Shown: piece after piece, positions 47,355 through 56,794 of the stretch | Layout: the number at the start of each line of letters is the position of its first letter | How positions within the stretch are numbered: the stretch's first letter is position 1 | Origin: Thermomonas hydrothermalis | Lineage (GTDB): Bacteria; Pseudomonadota; Gammaproteobacteria; Xanthomonadales; Xanthomonadaceae | DNA length: 64,000 bases | Reading direction: 5' to 3' | NCBI RefSeq assembly: GCF_900129205.1 | Contig: NZ_FQUK01000008.1 | Span: 16,920 to 80,919 of the forward strand | Program-made: the position numbers and the translations under genes | The notes under the pieces: generated by a model | Seen by the model: only the letters and a program-made list of their open reading frames with translations | Told to the model about the DNA's origin: nothing | Database searches by the model: none

Positions 47355-48734
47355 TCAGACGCGCTTTCTCACCCAGCGCACGCCCTGCGGCGTGTCCTCC
47401 AGCAGAATGCCCTCGGCGGCCAGCTGGTCGCGGATGGCATCGGCACGGGCAAAGTCACGCGCGCGCTTGGCGGCGCTGCGTTCGTCCACCAGGGCCTGGA
47501 TGCGGGCATCGTCGTCATCGGCGCCGCCCGCAAACCACGCCTGCGGCGTCTGCTGGAGCAGGCCGAGCGCCGCACCAGCCCCCAGCAGCTCGCTTTTGCG
47601 TGCTGCTTTTTCCGTGTCGGTCGTGGCCTTGCGGGCCTCGGCCGCGATGCGCGCCAGTTCGGCCAGTGCGGCCGGGGTGTTGAGGTCGTCGCACAGGGCG
47701 GCTTCGATGCTGTCCGGAATACGGGCAGAGGCGGTGATGCCGTCCAAGTCGCGCAGGGTGCCGTAGAGCCGGTCGAGGGTGCGGATGCTTTGCTCGATCA
47801 GCCCATCCGACCATTCCAGCGGTTGCCGGTAGTGCGCCGTGAGCAGGGCGTGGCGCAAGGCTTCCGGCGGGTACTGCTTGACCAGGTCGTGGACGCGCTG
47901 GATGTTGCCCACGGATTTGGCCATCTTGGCGCCACCGAAGGTGAGCATGCCATTGTGCAGCCAGAACTTGGCGAAGGTCTGGCCGCCATGCGCGCACTCG
48001 CTCTGGGCGATTTCGTTTTCGTGATGCGGAAACTGCAGATCGACGCCGCCGGCATGGATGTCGATGGTGGTGCCCAGGTGGGTTTCCGCCATCGCCGAGC
48101 ATTCGATATGCCAGCCGGGGCGACCGCGTCCCCAGGGCGACTCCCAGCCAGGAAGATCATCGCTGGAGGGTTTCCACAGGACGAAATCGCCGGGATCGCG
48201 CTTATACGGCGCCACTTCGACCCGCGCCCCGGCCAGCATTTCTTCGGTGTCGCGGCGCGAGAGTTTGCCGTAGCCGTCAAAACTTGCCACGGAAAACAGC
48301 ACATGGCCCTCGGCGGCATAGGCATGGCCTTGGGCGATCAGCCGCTCGATCATCGCAATCATTTGCGGGATGTGCGCGGTGGCGGCTGGCTCGATGTCCG
48401 GTGCGAACGCGCCGGTGACACCCAGCGCCGCCATGTCCTGCCGGTAGGCGTCGGCGTAGCGTGCGGTGATGACCGAGATCGGCACGCCCAGTTCACGGGC
48501 GGCCGCGTTGATCTTGTCGTCCACGTCAGTGATGTTGCGGGCATAGCGCAGCGTGCCGTAGCGGCGCCGCAGCAGTGCGGCCAGCACGCCGAACACCACC
48601 GGCCCGCGGGCGTTGCCGATGTGAACGTAGTTGTAGACGGTCGGGCCGCAGACATACATCGTCGGGCAGGACGGGTCCTGCGGTACGAACGGTTCGACCC
48701 GGCGGGTCAGGCTGTTGTAAAGGTTCAGTTGCAT
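47355..48734 (-). CDS. cysS: Cysteinyl-tRNA synthetase
   Basis: The 459-residue class I synthetase has the zinc/HIGH region [24 protein letters not shown], the zinc ligand region [13 protein letters not shown] with [14 protein letters not shown], and KMAKSVGN as the KMSKS loop. It charges tRNA-Cys in the cytoplasm. A TACAAT on the coding strand at 48764-48759 is a likely -10 box, giving a short leader of about 18 nt. The length is normal. Confidence 0.96.
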   Translation of the reverse strand: MQLNLYNSLTRRVEPFVPQDPSCPTMYVCGPTVYNYVHIGNARGPVVFGVLAALLRRRYGTLRYARNITDVDDKINAAARELGVPISVITARYADAYRQDMAALGVTGAFAPDIEPAATAHIPQMIAMIERLIAQGHAYAAEGHVLFSVASFDGYGKLSRRDTEEMLAGARVEVAPYKRDPGDFVLWKPSSDDLPGWESPWGRGRPGWHIECSAMAETHLGTTIDIHAGGVDLQFPHHENEIAQSECAHGGQTFAKFWLHNGMLTFGGAKMAKSVGNIQRVHDLVKQYPPEALRHALLTAHYRQPLEWSDGLIEQSIRTLDRLYGTLRDLDGITASARIPDSIEAALCDDLNTPAALAELARIAAEARKATTDTEKAARKSELLGAGAALGLLQQTPQAWFAGGADDDDARIQALVDERSAAKRARDFARADAIRDQLAAEGILLEDTPQGVRWVRKRV

Positions 48735-48898
48735 GGCAGTGCGCAGACGTGAGCGCGCATTGTAGCGGCCCGTCCGGGGTCCCGGCGGCGGCAGTGGTGA
48801 ATGGCGTCATCCCCGCTGGCCGGTGCGTGCACGCACCAGCGGCCGCTCGATTGGGCACCCGTGACAGCAGCGATTCAGATGCCCGGACGTGCGTTCGA

Positions 48899-48910
48899 TA
48901 CACTTCGGGC
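48899..48910 (+). promoter_or_regulatory. Candidate -10 box six bases before the gene at 48911 (possible leaderless mRNA)
   Basis: TACACT at 48899-48904 ends six bases before the ATG at 48911. No Shine-Dalgarno sequence is visible, and the -35 region is not convincing. Confidence 0.3.
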
Positions 48911-49366
48911 ATGCCGGTATTCCCCTTCGTTCCGACAATGAGCCTCGCCGTGGCGTTGCTGGCCACGCCGGCTGCCCAAGCCCAGGATCAGGGCAAAGAC
49001 CAGGCGCCGGCACGGTCGGCGCCGGTTGAGAACGTGCGCTACGACTATGCCCAGGTGCTGGCGGTGCGCCCGGTCTATGAGACGATCAAGACCACCCAGA
49101 TGGAAAAGGTCTGTGAGCGCCTGGGTCCGGACAAGCCCAACCCGCTGTCGCGGGTGGTCAACGCGGTCCGCGACCGCCTCTCGACGGCAACGCCGGAGCA
49201 GGCCACCGACTGCCGGATGCAGCCGGTGACCAAGGAATCCCGCCGGGTGGTGGCCTACGACGTCGATTACATGTACCGCGGCAACAAGTTCCGCACCCGC
49301 ATGGAGAATGACCCGGGCTATCGCCTGCGCATTCGCATCTCGATCATGCCGCATCCGGACGACTGA
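48911..49366 (+). CDS. Exported hypothetical protein resembling the C-terminal part of 17-kDa/YmgG-like surface proteins
   Basis: The 151-residue protein has a signal peptide (about 1-24, ending PAAQAQD). The motifs VRYDYAQVLAVRPVYETI and AYDVDYMYRGNKFRTRMENDPGYRLRIRISI resemble the two conserved ends of glycine-zipper surface-antigen-like proteins of xanthomonads. The central glycine-zipper segment is missing and replaced by a charged stretch with two Cys. Function unknown. It precedes the arginine operon by 250 bp on the same strand. Confidence 0.6.
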   Translation: MPVFPFVPTMSLAVALLATPAAQAQDQGKDQAPARSAPVENVRYDYAQVLAVRPVYETIKTTQMEKVCERLGPDKPNPLSRVVNAVRDRLSTATPEQATDCRMQPVTKESRRVVAYDVDYMYRGNKFRTRMENDPGYRLRIRISIMPHPDD

Positions 49367-49430
49367 CCAGAACGCGCCTGTGCCCCTGCGCTTGCATCGC
49401 GGCAGCCGCCATGCGAGCATGCTACCCGAC

Positions 49431-49532
49431 ATGAACGCCCACCTCGCCACGCGCTATGCCGATGCCGCCCGGATGGCCTCCGGCATGACCTCGCGTGCGC
49501 GCCGACCGGAGCCCCGCCATCCTGCTGGGTAA
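49431..49532 (+). CDS. Candidate arginine-rich leader peptide of the arginine operon
   Basis: A 33-codon ORF starting MNAHLATRYADAARMASG with six Arg, four of them in residues 22-29 (SRARRPEPR). Its stop codon TAA (49530-49532) touches a possible antiterminator strand. It has no Shine-Dalgarno site; a TTGCAT (49392) and weak -10-like sequence upstream could make it leaderless. In-frame ATGs at 49473 and 49485 would give shorter peptides. Short Arg-rich ORFs arise easily by chance in GC-rich DNA, so this is an inference from the combined layout. Confidence 0.45.
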   Translation: MNAHLATRYADAARMASGMTSRARRPEPRHPAG

Positions 49533-49593
49533 CCGGAGCGTTTTTTCTGCGTTTTTTCCGAAGACCCGGCAGTGATGCCGGGTTTTTTGTTTT
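49522..49593 (+). promoter_or_regulatory. Candidate transcription attenuator (antiterminator and terminator) before argF'
   Basis: The terminator hairpin is ACCCGGC (49564-49570), a 6-base loop, GCCGGGT (49577-49583) and a T-rich run; the stem can extend to 10 bp. CTGCTGGGT (49522-49530), ending in the leader ORF's stop codon, can pair over 9 bp (one G-U) with ACCCGGCAG (49564-49572), which would break the terminator. argF' starts at 49618. A ribosome stalled at upstream Arg codons would leave the antiterminator strand free. Confidence 0.55.
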
Positions 49594-49617
49594 CACGTTC
49601 GACAGGAACAACCCACC

Positions 49618-50625
49618 ATGCCGCATTTCCTCAACACCCAGGACTGGTCCCGCGCCGACCTCGATGCCTTGCTGGCGCTGGCTGCCCACTACAAGCGGCA
49701 GCCGTTGGGCGACGCCCTCAAAGGGCGGGCGATCGCATTGGTGTTCTTCAACCCTTCGATGCGAACCCGCACCAGTTTTGAGGTGGGCGCGTTCCAGCTC
49801 GGTGGGCATGCCGTGGTGCTGCAGCCGGGCAAGGACGCCTGGCCGATCGAGTTCGATCTGGGCACGGTCATGGATGGCGAAGCCGAGGAGCACATCGCCG
49901 AAGTGGCGCGGGTGCTGGCGCGCTATGTCGATCTGATCGGCGTGCGGGCCTTCCCCAAGTTCATCGACTGGTCGCAGGATCGTGAAGACCGGGTGCTCAA
50001 GGCGTTTGCGAAGTACTCCACGGTGCCGGTCATCAACATGGAGACCATCACCCATCCCTGCCAGGAGCTGGCCCACGTGCTGGCGCTGCAAGAGCACTTC
50101 GGCACCACCGACCTGCGCGGCAAGAAGTTCGTGTTGACCTGGACTTATCACCCCAAGCCGCTGAACACCGCGGTGGCCAACTCGGCGCTGACGATTGCCA
50201 CCCGCATGGGCATGGATGTGACCCTGCTGTGTCCGACGTCGGAGTACATCCTGGACGAGCGCTACATGGGCTGGGCAGCGCAGAACGTGGCCGAAAGCGG
50301 TGGTTCGCTTCAGGTCAGCCATGACATCGAAAGCGCCTATGCCGGTGCCGACGTGGTCTATGCCAAGAGCTGGGGCGCGCTGCCGTTCTTTGGCAACTGG
50401 GAAGCGGAAAAGCCGCTGCGCGAGCGCTTCCGTCATTTCATCGTTGACGAGGCCAAGATGGCACTGACCAACGATGGTGTGTTCAGCCACTGTCTGCCGC
50501 TGCGCCGCAACGTCAAGGCCACCGACGGCGTGATGGATTCCCCGCGCTGCATCGCCATTGCTGAGGCCGAAAACCGCCTGCACGTCCAAAAAGCGGTGAT
50601 GACGGCCCTGATTCGTGGTTTGTGA
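49618..50625 (+). CDS. argF': N-acetylornithine carbamoyltransferase (ArgF')
   Basis: The 335-residue transcarbamylase uses N-acetyl-L-ornithine instead of ornithine. The carbamoyl-phosphate motif reads [19 protein letters not shown], the acetylornithine-specific segments are [15 protein letters not shown] and [15 protein letters not shown], and [12 protein letters not shown] replaces the usual HPTQ-LAD. The C-terminal [19 protein letters not shown] contains the lysine known to be carboxylated in the Xanthomonas enzyme. Its product is N-acetylcitrulline, processed by the neighbouring argE'. It is the first structural gene of the arginine unit, directly after the attenuator candidate. Confidence 0.96.
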   Translation: MPHFLNTQDWSRADLDALLALAAHYKRQPLGDALKGRAIALVFFNPSMRTRTSFEVGAFQLGGHAVVLQPGKDAWPIEFDLGTVMDGEAEEHIAEVARVLARYVDLIGVRAFPKFIDWSQDREDRVLKAFAKYSTVPVINMETITHPCQELAHVLALQEHFGTTDLRGKKFVLTWTYHPKPLNTAVANSALTIATRMGMDVTLLCPTSEYILDERYMGWAAQNVAESGGSLQVSHDIESAYAGADVVYAKSWGALPFFGNWEAEKPLRERFRHFIVDEAKMALTNDGVFSHCLPLRRNVKATDGVMDSPRCIAIAEAENRLHVQKAVMTALIRGL

Positions 50626-50668
50626 CACCTATCGCTTTTCATTCCTCCTCACTGCCGACACGTCTCCC

Positions 50669-51886
50669 ATGAACCCCAACGACTCCCGCGACATCGTCCT
50701 GGCCTTTTCCGGCGGTCTCGATACCAGCTTCTGCGTGCCCTACCTGAAAGAGCAGGGCTGGACCGTGCATACCGTGTTTGCCGATACCGGCGGCGTGGAT
50801 GCCGAGGAACGTGCCGCCATCGAGGCGCGCGCTGCCGAGCTGGGTGTGGCTTCGCACGTCACCATCGACGGCGGCCCGGCCATCTGGAACGGCTTCGTCA
50901 AGCCGTTCGTATGGGCGGGCGAGGGTTACCAGGGCCAGTACCCGTTGCTGGTTTCCGACCGCTATCTGATCGTCGATGCCGCGCTGGCGCGGGCAAAAGC
51001 GCTTGGCACTAATGCGATCGCCCATGGTTGCACGGGTATGGGCAACGACCAGGTGCGCTTTGATCTGGCGGTGAAAGCGCAGGGCGACTACCGCATCGTG
51101 GCGCCGATCCGCGAGATCCAGAAGGCGCACCCACAGACGCGTGCGTATGAGCAGGCCTATCTGGAGGCGCGGGGGTTTTCCGTGCGCGCCCGCCAGAAGG
51201 CCTACACCATCAATGAGAACCTGCTGGGGGTGACCCTGTCCGGCGGCGAGATCGATGCCTGGGAAGCCCCGGGTGACGGCGCGCGCGGCTGGTGCGCACG
51301 CCGTGAACACTGGCCGCTTGAGCCGCTGGAGGTGACGCTGCGCTTCGTTCAGGGCGAAGCGGTGGCGCTGGACGGCGTTGATCTGCCGGGCGAGAAGATT
51401 CTGGCCAAGCTCAACACCATGTTCGCCCAGTACGGTGTCGGCCGCGGCCTGTACACCGGCGACACCACCATCGGCCTGAAGGGCCGGATCGTGTTCGAGG
51501 CGCCGGGCCTGACCGCGCTGCTGGTGGCACATCGCGCGCTGGAGGAAGCGGTGCTGACCAAACAGCAGAATCGCTTCAAGCCGGACGTTGCCCGCAAGTG
51601 GGTGGAACTGGTGTACGAGGGCTTCTTCCACGATCCGCTGAAGGCCGACCTGGAGGCGTTCCTGGCCTCCAGTCAACGCATGGTCAATGGCGAGGTGGTG
51701 CTGCGCACCCGTGGTGGCCGAGTGGATGCCGTCGCCGTGCGTTCGCCGCATCTGCTCACCAGTAAAGGAGCCACCTATGCCCAATCGGCCGACTGGGGCG
51801 TGGAGGAGGCGGAAGGGTTCATCAAGCTGTTCGGCATGAGCAGCACGCTGTGGGCCGAGGTCAACGGCGGGCAGGGCGGTGGCTGA
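50669..51886 (+). CDS. argG: Argininosuccinate synthase
   Basis: The 405-residue enzyme condenses citrulline and aspartate with ATP. The pyrophosphatase loop [30 protein letters not shown] and [18 protein letters not shown] are visible. I chose the ATG at 50669, 43 bp after argF'; an in-frame GTG-type extension to 50615 is not conserved. The sequence is of the shorter xanthomonad branch. It acts in the cytoplasm after the deacetylation of acetylcitrulline. Confidence 0.95.
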   Translation: MNPNDSRDIVLAFSGGLDTSFCVPYLKEQGWTVHTVFADTGGVDAEERAAIEARAAELGVASHVTIDGGPAIWNGFVKPFVWAGEGYQGQYPLLVSDRYLIVDAALARAKALGTNAIAHGCTGMGNDQVRFDLAVKAQGDYRIVAPIREIQKAHPQTRAYEQAYLEARGFSVRARQKAYTINENLLGVTLSGGEIDAWEAPGDGARGWCARREHWPLEPLEVTLRFVQGEAVALDGVDLPGEKILAKLNTMFAQYGVGRGLYTGDTTIGLKGRIVFEAPGLTALLVAHRALEEAVLTKQQNRFKPDVARKWVELVYEGFFHDPLKADLEAFLASSQRMVNGEVVLRTRGGRVDAVAVRSPHLLTSKGATYAQSADWGVEEAEGFIKLFGMSSTLWAEVNGGQGGG

Positions 51887-51887
51887 C

Positions 51888-52973
51888 ATGCTCGACGCAG
51901 CCCTGCGGCACCTGGAAGCGCTGGTGTCCTTCGACACCCGCAATCCGCCGCGTCAGATTGGCACCGACGGCATCTTCGATTACCTGCGCGCGCAGTTGCC
52001 GGGCTTTCGTCTTGATCTGACCGACCACGGCGACGGTGCGGTGTCGCTGCTGGCCGTGCGCGGAACCCCGCAGCGCGTTTTCAATGTCCATCTGGACACG
52101 GTACCGGCCTCGGCCGACTGGAGCGCCGACCCGTTGCAGTTGCGGGTGACGCAGGATCGCGCCATCGGTCTTGGCGCCTGCGACATCAAGGGCGCGGCGG
52201 CCGGGCTGCTGGCTGCGGCGGCGGTCACCCGCGGCGATGCGGCGTTTTTGTTTACCACCGACGAAGAGGCCAACGATGCCCGCTGCATCGCCGCCTTTCT
52301 CGCCCAGGATCACGGGTTTGTCGAGGCGATCGTGGCCGAACCCACCGGCTGCCACGCAGTGCTGGCGCACCGAGGCATCAGTTCGGTGCTGCTGAAGTTC
52401 AAGGGCGAAGCAGGCCATGCCTCTGGCGCAAACGCGCTGCAGGCCAATGCACTGCACCAGGCGATGCGTTGGGGTGCGAATGCACTGGCGCTGGTCGAGG
52501 CCGAGGCGGCTGCCTGCTTCGATGGCTTGACCGGGTTGCGCTTCAACATTGGTCGCGTCGAGGGTGGGATCAAAGCCAACGTGATCGCGCCCAGCGCGGA
52601 GGTGCGGTTTGGCTTCCGGCCGTTGCCATCGCACGACCTCGACGCGCTGCATGCACGGTTTGCCGCTTGCGCCGCGCCGGGCGCGCTGGAGCGCTACGAG
52701 GAGACGTTCCGTGGGCCGTCACTGCCGGCTGGCGATACCGCGATGGCCGAAGCGCGACGGCTGGCCACGCGCGACCTCGCCGATGCATTGGGCCTGCCGA
52801 TTGGCAACGCGGTCGATTTCTGGACCGAGGCCTCGCTGTTCTCGCAGGCAGGCCTGACTGCCTTCGTCTATGGCCCGGGCGACATCGCCCAGGCGCATTG
52901 CGCCGACGAATGGGTGGCGCTCGATCAGCTCGAACGCTACACCGCATCCATCATCCGCATGATCGGGGATTGA
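51888..52973 (+). CDS. argE': N-acetyl-L-citrulline deacetylase (ArgE', M20 family)
   Basis: The 361-residue zinc-dependent M20 deacylase has metal-site motifs FNVHLDTVP (His, Asp), GLGACDIKGAAAG (Asp), and LFTTDEEANDARC (catalytic and metal Glu). Beside the acetylornithine transcarbamylase it should deacetylate N-acetylcitrulline to citrulline, as shown for the Xanthomonas enzyme; ornithine deacetylation is the family's usual reaction. I chose the ATG at 51888, 1 bp after the argG stop; a GTG at 51879 would overlap argG. Confidence 0.92.
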   Translation: MLDAALRHLEALVSFDTRNPPRQIGTDGIFDYLRAQLPGFRLDLTDHGDGAVSLLAVRGTPQRVFNVHLDTVPASADWSADPLQLRVTQDRAIGLGACDIKGAAAGLLAAAAVTRGDAAFLFTTDEEANDARCIAAFLAQDHGFVEAIVAEPTGCHAVLAHRGISSVLLKFKGEAGHASGANALQANALHQAMRWGANALALVEAEAAACFDGLTGLRFNIGRVEGGIKANVIAPSAEVRFGFRPLPSHDLDALHARFAACAAPGALERYEETFRGPSLPAGDTAMAEARRLATRDLADALGLPIGNAVDFWTEASLFSQAGLTAFVYGPGDIAQAHCADEWVALDQLERYTASIIRMIGD

Positions 52974-52979
52974 ACACAC

Positions 52980-54322
52980 GTGACACCGATACTTCGCCCG
53001 CACGCGGTGCATGCACCGCAGACCCGTCAGACCATCGTGCGCCTGCTGTCCAGCATGGCCAGTGCCAAGGAGATCAGCCAGTATCTCAAGCGTTTCTCCC
53101 AGCTCGACGCGGCCCGCTTCGCCGTGGTGAAGGTGGGCGGCGCGGTGCTGCGTGACGATCTGGACGCGCTGGTCTCGTCGCTGGCCTTTTTACAGGATGT
53201 CGGTCTGACGCCTATCGTCATCCATGGCGCCGGGCCACAACTGGACGTCGAGTTGGCCGAAGCGGGCATCGAAAAACGCACCATCGACGGCCTGCGTGTG
53301 ACTTCGCCGGAAGCGCTGGCTATCGTGCGGCGGGTGTTCCATGCGCAGAACCTGAAGCTGGTGGAAGCCCTGCAGTCGGCCGATGCGCGCGCCACCAGCA
53401 TCGTGTCCGGCGTGTTCGAAGCCGATCTGCTGGATCGGGAACGCTATGGCCTGGTCGGACAGGTGCGGCGGGTCGAGCTGGCTCCGATCCAGGCCAGCCT
53501 GCAGGCGGGGTCGATCCCGGTGATCGCTTCGTTGGGCGAGACCGTCGAGGGGCAAATCCTCAACATCAATGCCGACGTGGCCGCCAATGCGCTGGTGCAG
53601 GTGCTCCAGCCGTACAAGATCGTCTTTCTGACGGGGACCGGCGGATTGCTGGATGCCCAAGGGCGGATCATCGATTCGATCAACCTGTCCAGCGAGTACG
53701 ACCAGCTGATGCGTCAGCCCTGGGTGGAAGGCGGCATGCGCCTGAAGCTCGAACAGATCAAGCAGCTGCTAGACGGCCTGCCGCGTGCGTCTTCGGTGTC
53801 GATCACGCGGCCATCGGAGCTGGCCAAGGAGCTGTTTACTCACAAGGGGTCCGGCACCCTGGTACGGCGCGGTGAGCGCGTGCTGCAGGGAGATCGCTGG
53901 GAGGCATTCGACCTGCCGCGCCTGCGTGGGCTGATCGAGTCTGCATTCGGGCGGCGGCTGGTGCCAGAGTATTTCGAGCGCACCCGGCTGCATCGCGCCT
54001 ACGTCAGCGAGCATTACCGTGCGGCGGTGATCCTCACCGCCGAGGATGCGGGCATCTATCTCGACAAGTTCGCAGTGCTCGATGAAGCCCAGGGCGAAGG
54101 GTTGGGGCGCGCTGTCTGGCAGGAAATGCGCGCACAGACGCCGGCTCTGTTCTGGCGCTCGCGACTGGACAATCCGATCAACGTGTTCTACGACGCCGAA
54201 GCCGACGGCTGCATCAAACAGCCGGTCTGGAAGGTGTACTGGTATGGCGATGCCGGGTTCGACCGCATCGAACGCTATGTCCAGGCCTGCAATGCCCGTC
54301 CGGCAACGCTGGAGGCGCCGGT

Positions 54323-54326
<4 letters not shown>
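52980..54326 (+). CDS. argB: Bifunctional N-acetylglutamate synthase/kinase (ArgA/B fusion)
   Basis: The 448-residue fusion has an amino-acid kinase domain (about 35-290: [50 protein letters not shown]) and a C-terminal GNAT acetyltransferase domain (about 300-440: [31 protein letters not shown]). This combined NAGS/K is known from xanthomonads and is related to vertebrate NAGS. It catalyses the first two steps from glutamate and is the expected site of arginine feedback. GTG start; the gene overlaps argC by 4 nt. Confidence 0.95.
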
Positions 54327-55278
<952 letters not shown>

Positions 55279-55279
<1 letters not shown>

Positions 55280-56577
55280 TGAGCACGTTGTTGTGGCAGA
55301 AGCCCGGTGTCACCGTGGACGCGCAAATCCAGCGCTTTCTGGCTGCGGACGATGTGCAGCTGGATCGCGAGTTCTTCCTGTATGACATCGGCGCCAGTCT
55401 GGCCCATGCCCAGGGGCTGCAGCAGATCGGCATTCTGTCCGCCGACGAGCTGACGGCAATCACACGCGAGCTGGCACAGCTGGCGGAGGACTTCCGCGCG
55501 GGCGTCTTCGTGCTGGATGCACGCTACGAGGATGGGCACTCGGCGATCGAGGCGCGCCTGACCGAACGTCTGGGCGATGCCGGCAGAAAAATCCACACCG
55601 GCCGCAGTCGCAACGACCAGATCCTGGTGGCCACGCGGTTGTGGCTGAAAGAAAAACTCGCCTGCCTTGGGGCACGCCTGCGCGAGATTGCTGGGGTGGC
55701 GTTGGCCCGTGCCGATGCCGAGCAGGCGCTGCCCATGCCGGGCTATACCCATCTGCAGCGCGCCGTGGTGTCCTCGGCGGGGATGTGGTGGGCCGGGTGG
55801 GCCGAGGCTTTCATCGATGATGCCGTGCGTGCCCGCGATACATTGGCGTGGATCGATGCCAACCCGCTCGGCACTGCCGCCGGCTATGGCGTCAACCTCC
55901 CGCTTGCGCGCGATCACACCACGCATGCGTTAGGGTTTGCCCGGCTGCAGATCAATCCGGTCTATGCCCAGCTATCACGCGGCAAGTTCGAGCTGGCCGC
56001 GCTGGAGGCATTGGGCAGTGTCACCCTCGACCTGCGCCGAATTGCCTGGGATTTGTCGCTGTTCACCAGCGCAGAGTTTGGCTTCGTCGCCCTGCCGGCG
56101 CAGTACACCACCGGCAGCTCAATCATGCCGAACAAGCGCAACCCGGACGTGATCGAGCTGATGCGTGCCACCCACGCCAGCGTGGCAGCAGCGCGGACGG
56201 AAATCGAACAGCTACTCTCGTTGCCATCGGGCTATCACCGTGACCTGCAGGCATCGAAGGGCGCAATCGTCCACGGCTTTGGGCGCGGCTTGGCCGCGCT
56301 GGATTTATTGCCGGCGCTTTTGGCGAACCTAGAATGGCGCGAGGATCGGCTGCGTGCCGCCATCGACTCGGGCATGTACGCCACCGACGTGGCAGTGGAG
56401 GCGGCAATCGCCGGGGTGCCGTTCCGCGAGGCTTACCGCACTGCGGCCGAACAGGTCGACAATGCTGGGCAAGGTCGAACGCCGGAAGGCTCACTGGCAG
56501 CACGCACGTCGCCGGGGGCTGCGGCCGAGCTGCGGCTCGATGTGTTGCGCGCCCGCTGGCAGGCACTGCCGGAGTGA
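55279..56577 (+). CDS. argH: Argininosuccinate lyase
   Basis: The 432-residue fumarase/aspartase-superfamily enzyme has the signature [36 protein letters not shown], and [18 protein letters not shown] (catalytic His). It releases arginine and fumarate. It starts at the ATG overlapping the argC stop and is the last gene of the operon. The end of the interrupted motB gene converges on it 25 bp downstream. Confidence 0.95.
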
Positions 56578-56602
56578 CGCCCAGTTTGGATGCAGCGCAA
56601 GC

Positions 56603-56756
56603 TCAGGGAGCGCCGGAACTGGTAGCGGACGTGCCAGGAAGCGGGGCAGATGCAGTGGATGCAGTGGGCGTCGAGCCGGCGACTGGCACCTGGACGGAGG
56701 CTGTCTGGCCCAGGGCTTCCTCTTCCGCGGCCTTGGTCATGACCACGATGCTGATA
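56603..56756 (-). pseudogene. motB: motB, C-terminal fragment (beyond the transposon insertion)
   Basis: This fragment encodes the last 49-50 residues of MotB: after the insertion the frame continues SIVVMTKAAEEEALGQTAS and ends in a Ser/Thr/Pro/Ala-rich tail. With one copy of the target duplication removed, it joins in frame to NPINRRI in the fragment at 63212, restoring NPINRRISIVVMTKAAEEE, a typical MotB OmpA-domain end. It cannot be translated from its own start because the transposon separates it from the rest. Confidence 0.9.
56752..56756. repeat. Target-site duplication TGATA, left copy
   Basis: TGATA directly abuts the left inverted repeat and is repeated at 63212-63216. The 5-bp length is standard for the Tn3 family. 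Confidence 0.95.
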
Positions 56757-56794
56757 GGGGTCGTCTCAGAAAACGGAAAATAAAGCACGCTAAG
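56757..56794 (+). repeat. Left 38-bp terminal inverted repeat of the transposon
   Basis: Starts GGGGTCGTCTCAGAAAACGG and is identical over all 38 bases to the reverse complement of 63174-63211. It is the Tn21-subgroup end. The tnpA stop codon lies inside it. Confidence 0.97.

Noticed and set aside
46884..48752. 622-codon rightward open frame over sufE and cysS
   Set aside because: Antisense to two well-identified genes; no motif supports it.
49564..49593. Terminator before argF' as a plain terminator of the upstream gene
   Set aside because: It lies about 200 bp after the upstream stop codon and only 25 bp before argF', and its arm can pair with a strand at the end of an Arg-rich ORF. An attenuator explains the position better, though a plain terminator remains possible.
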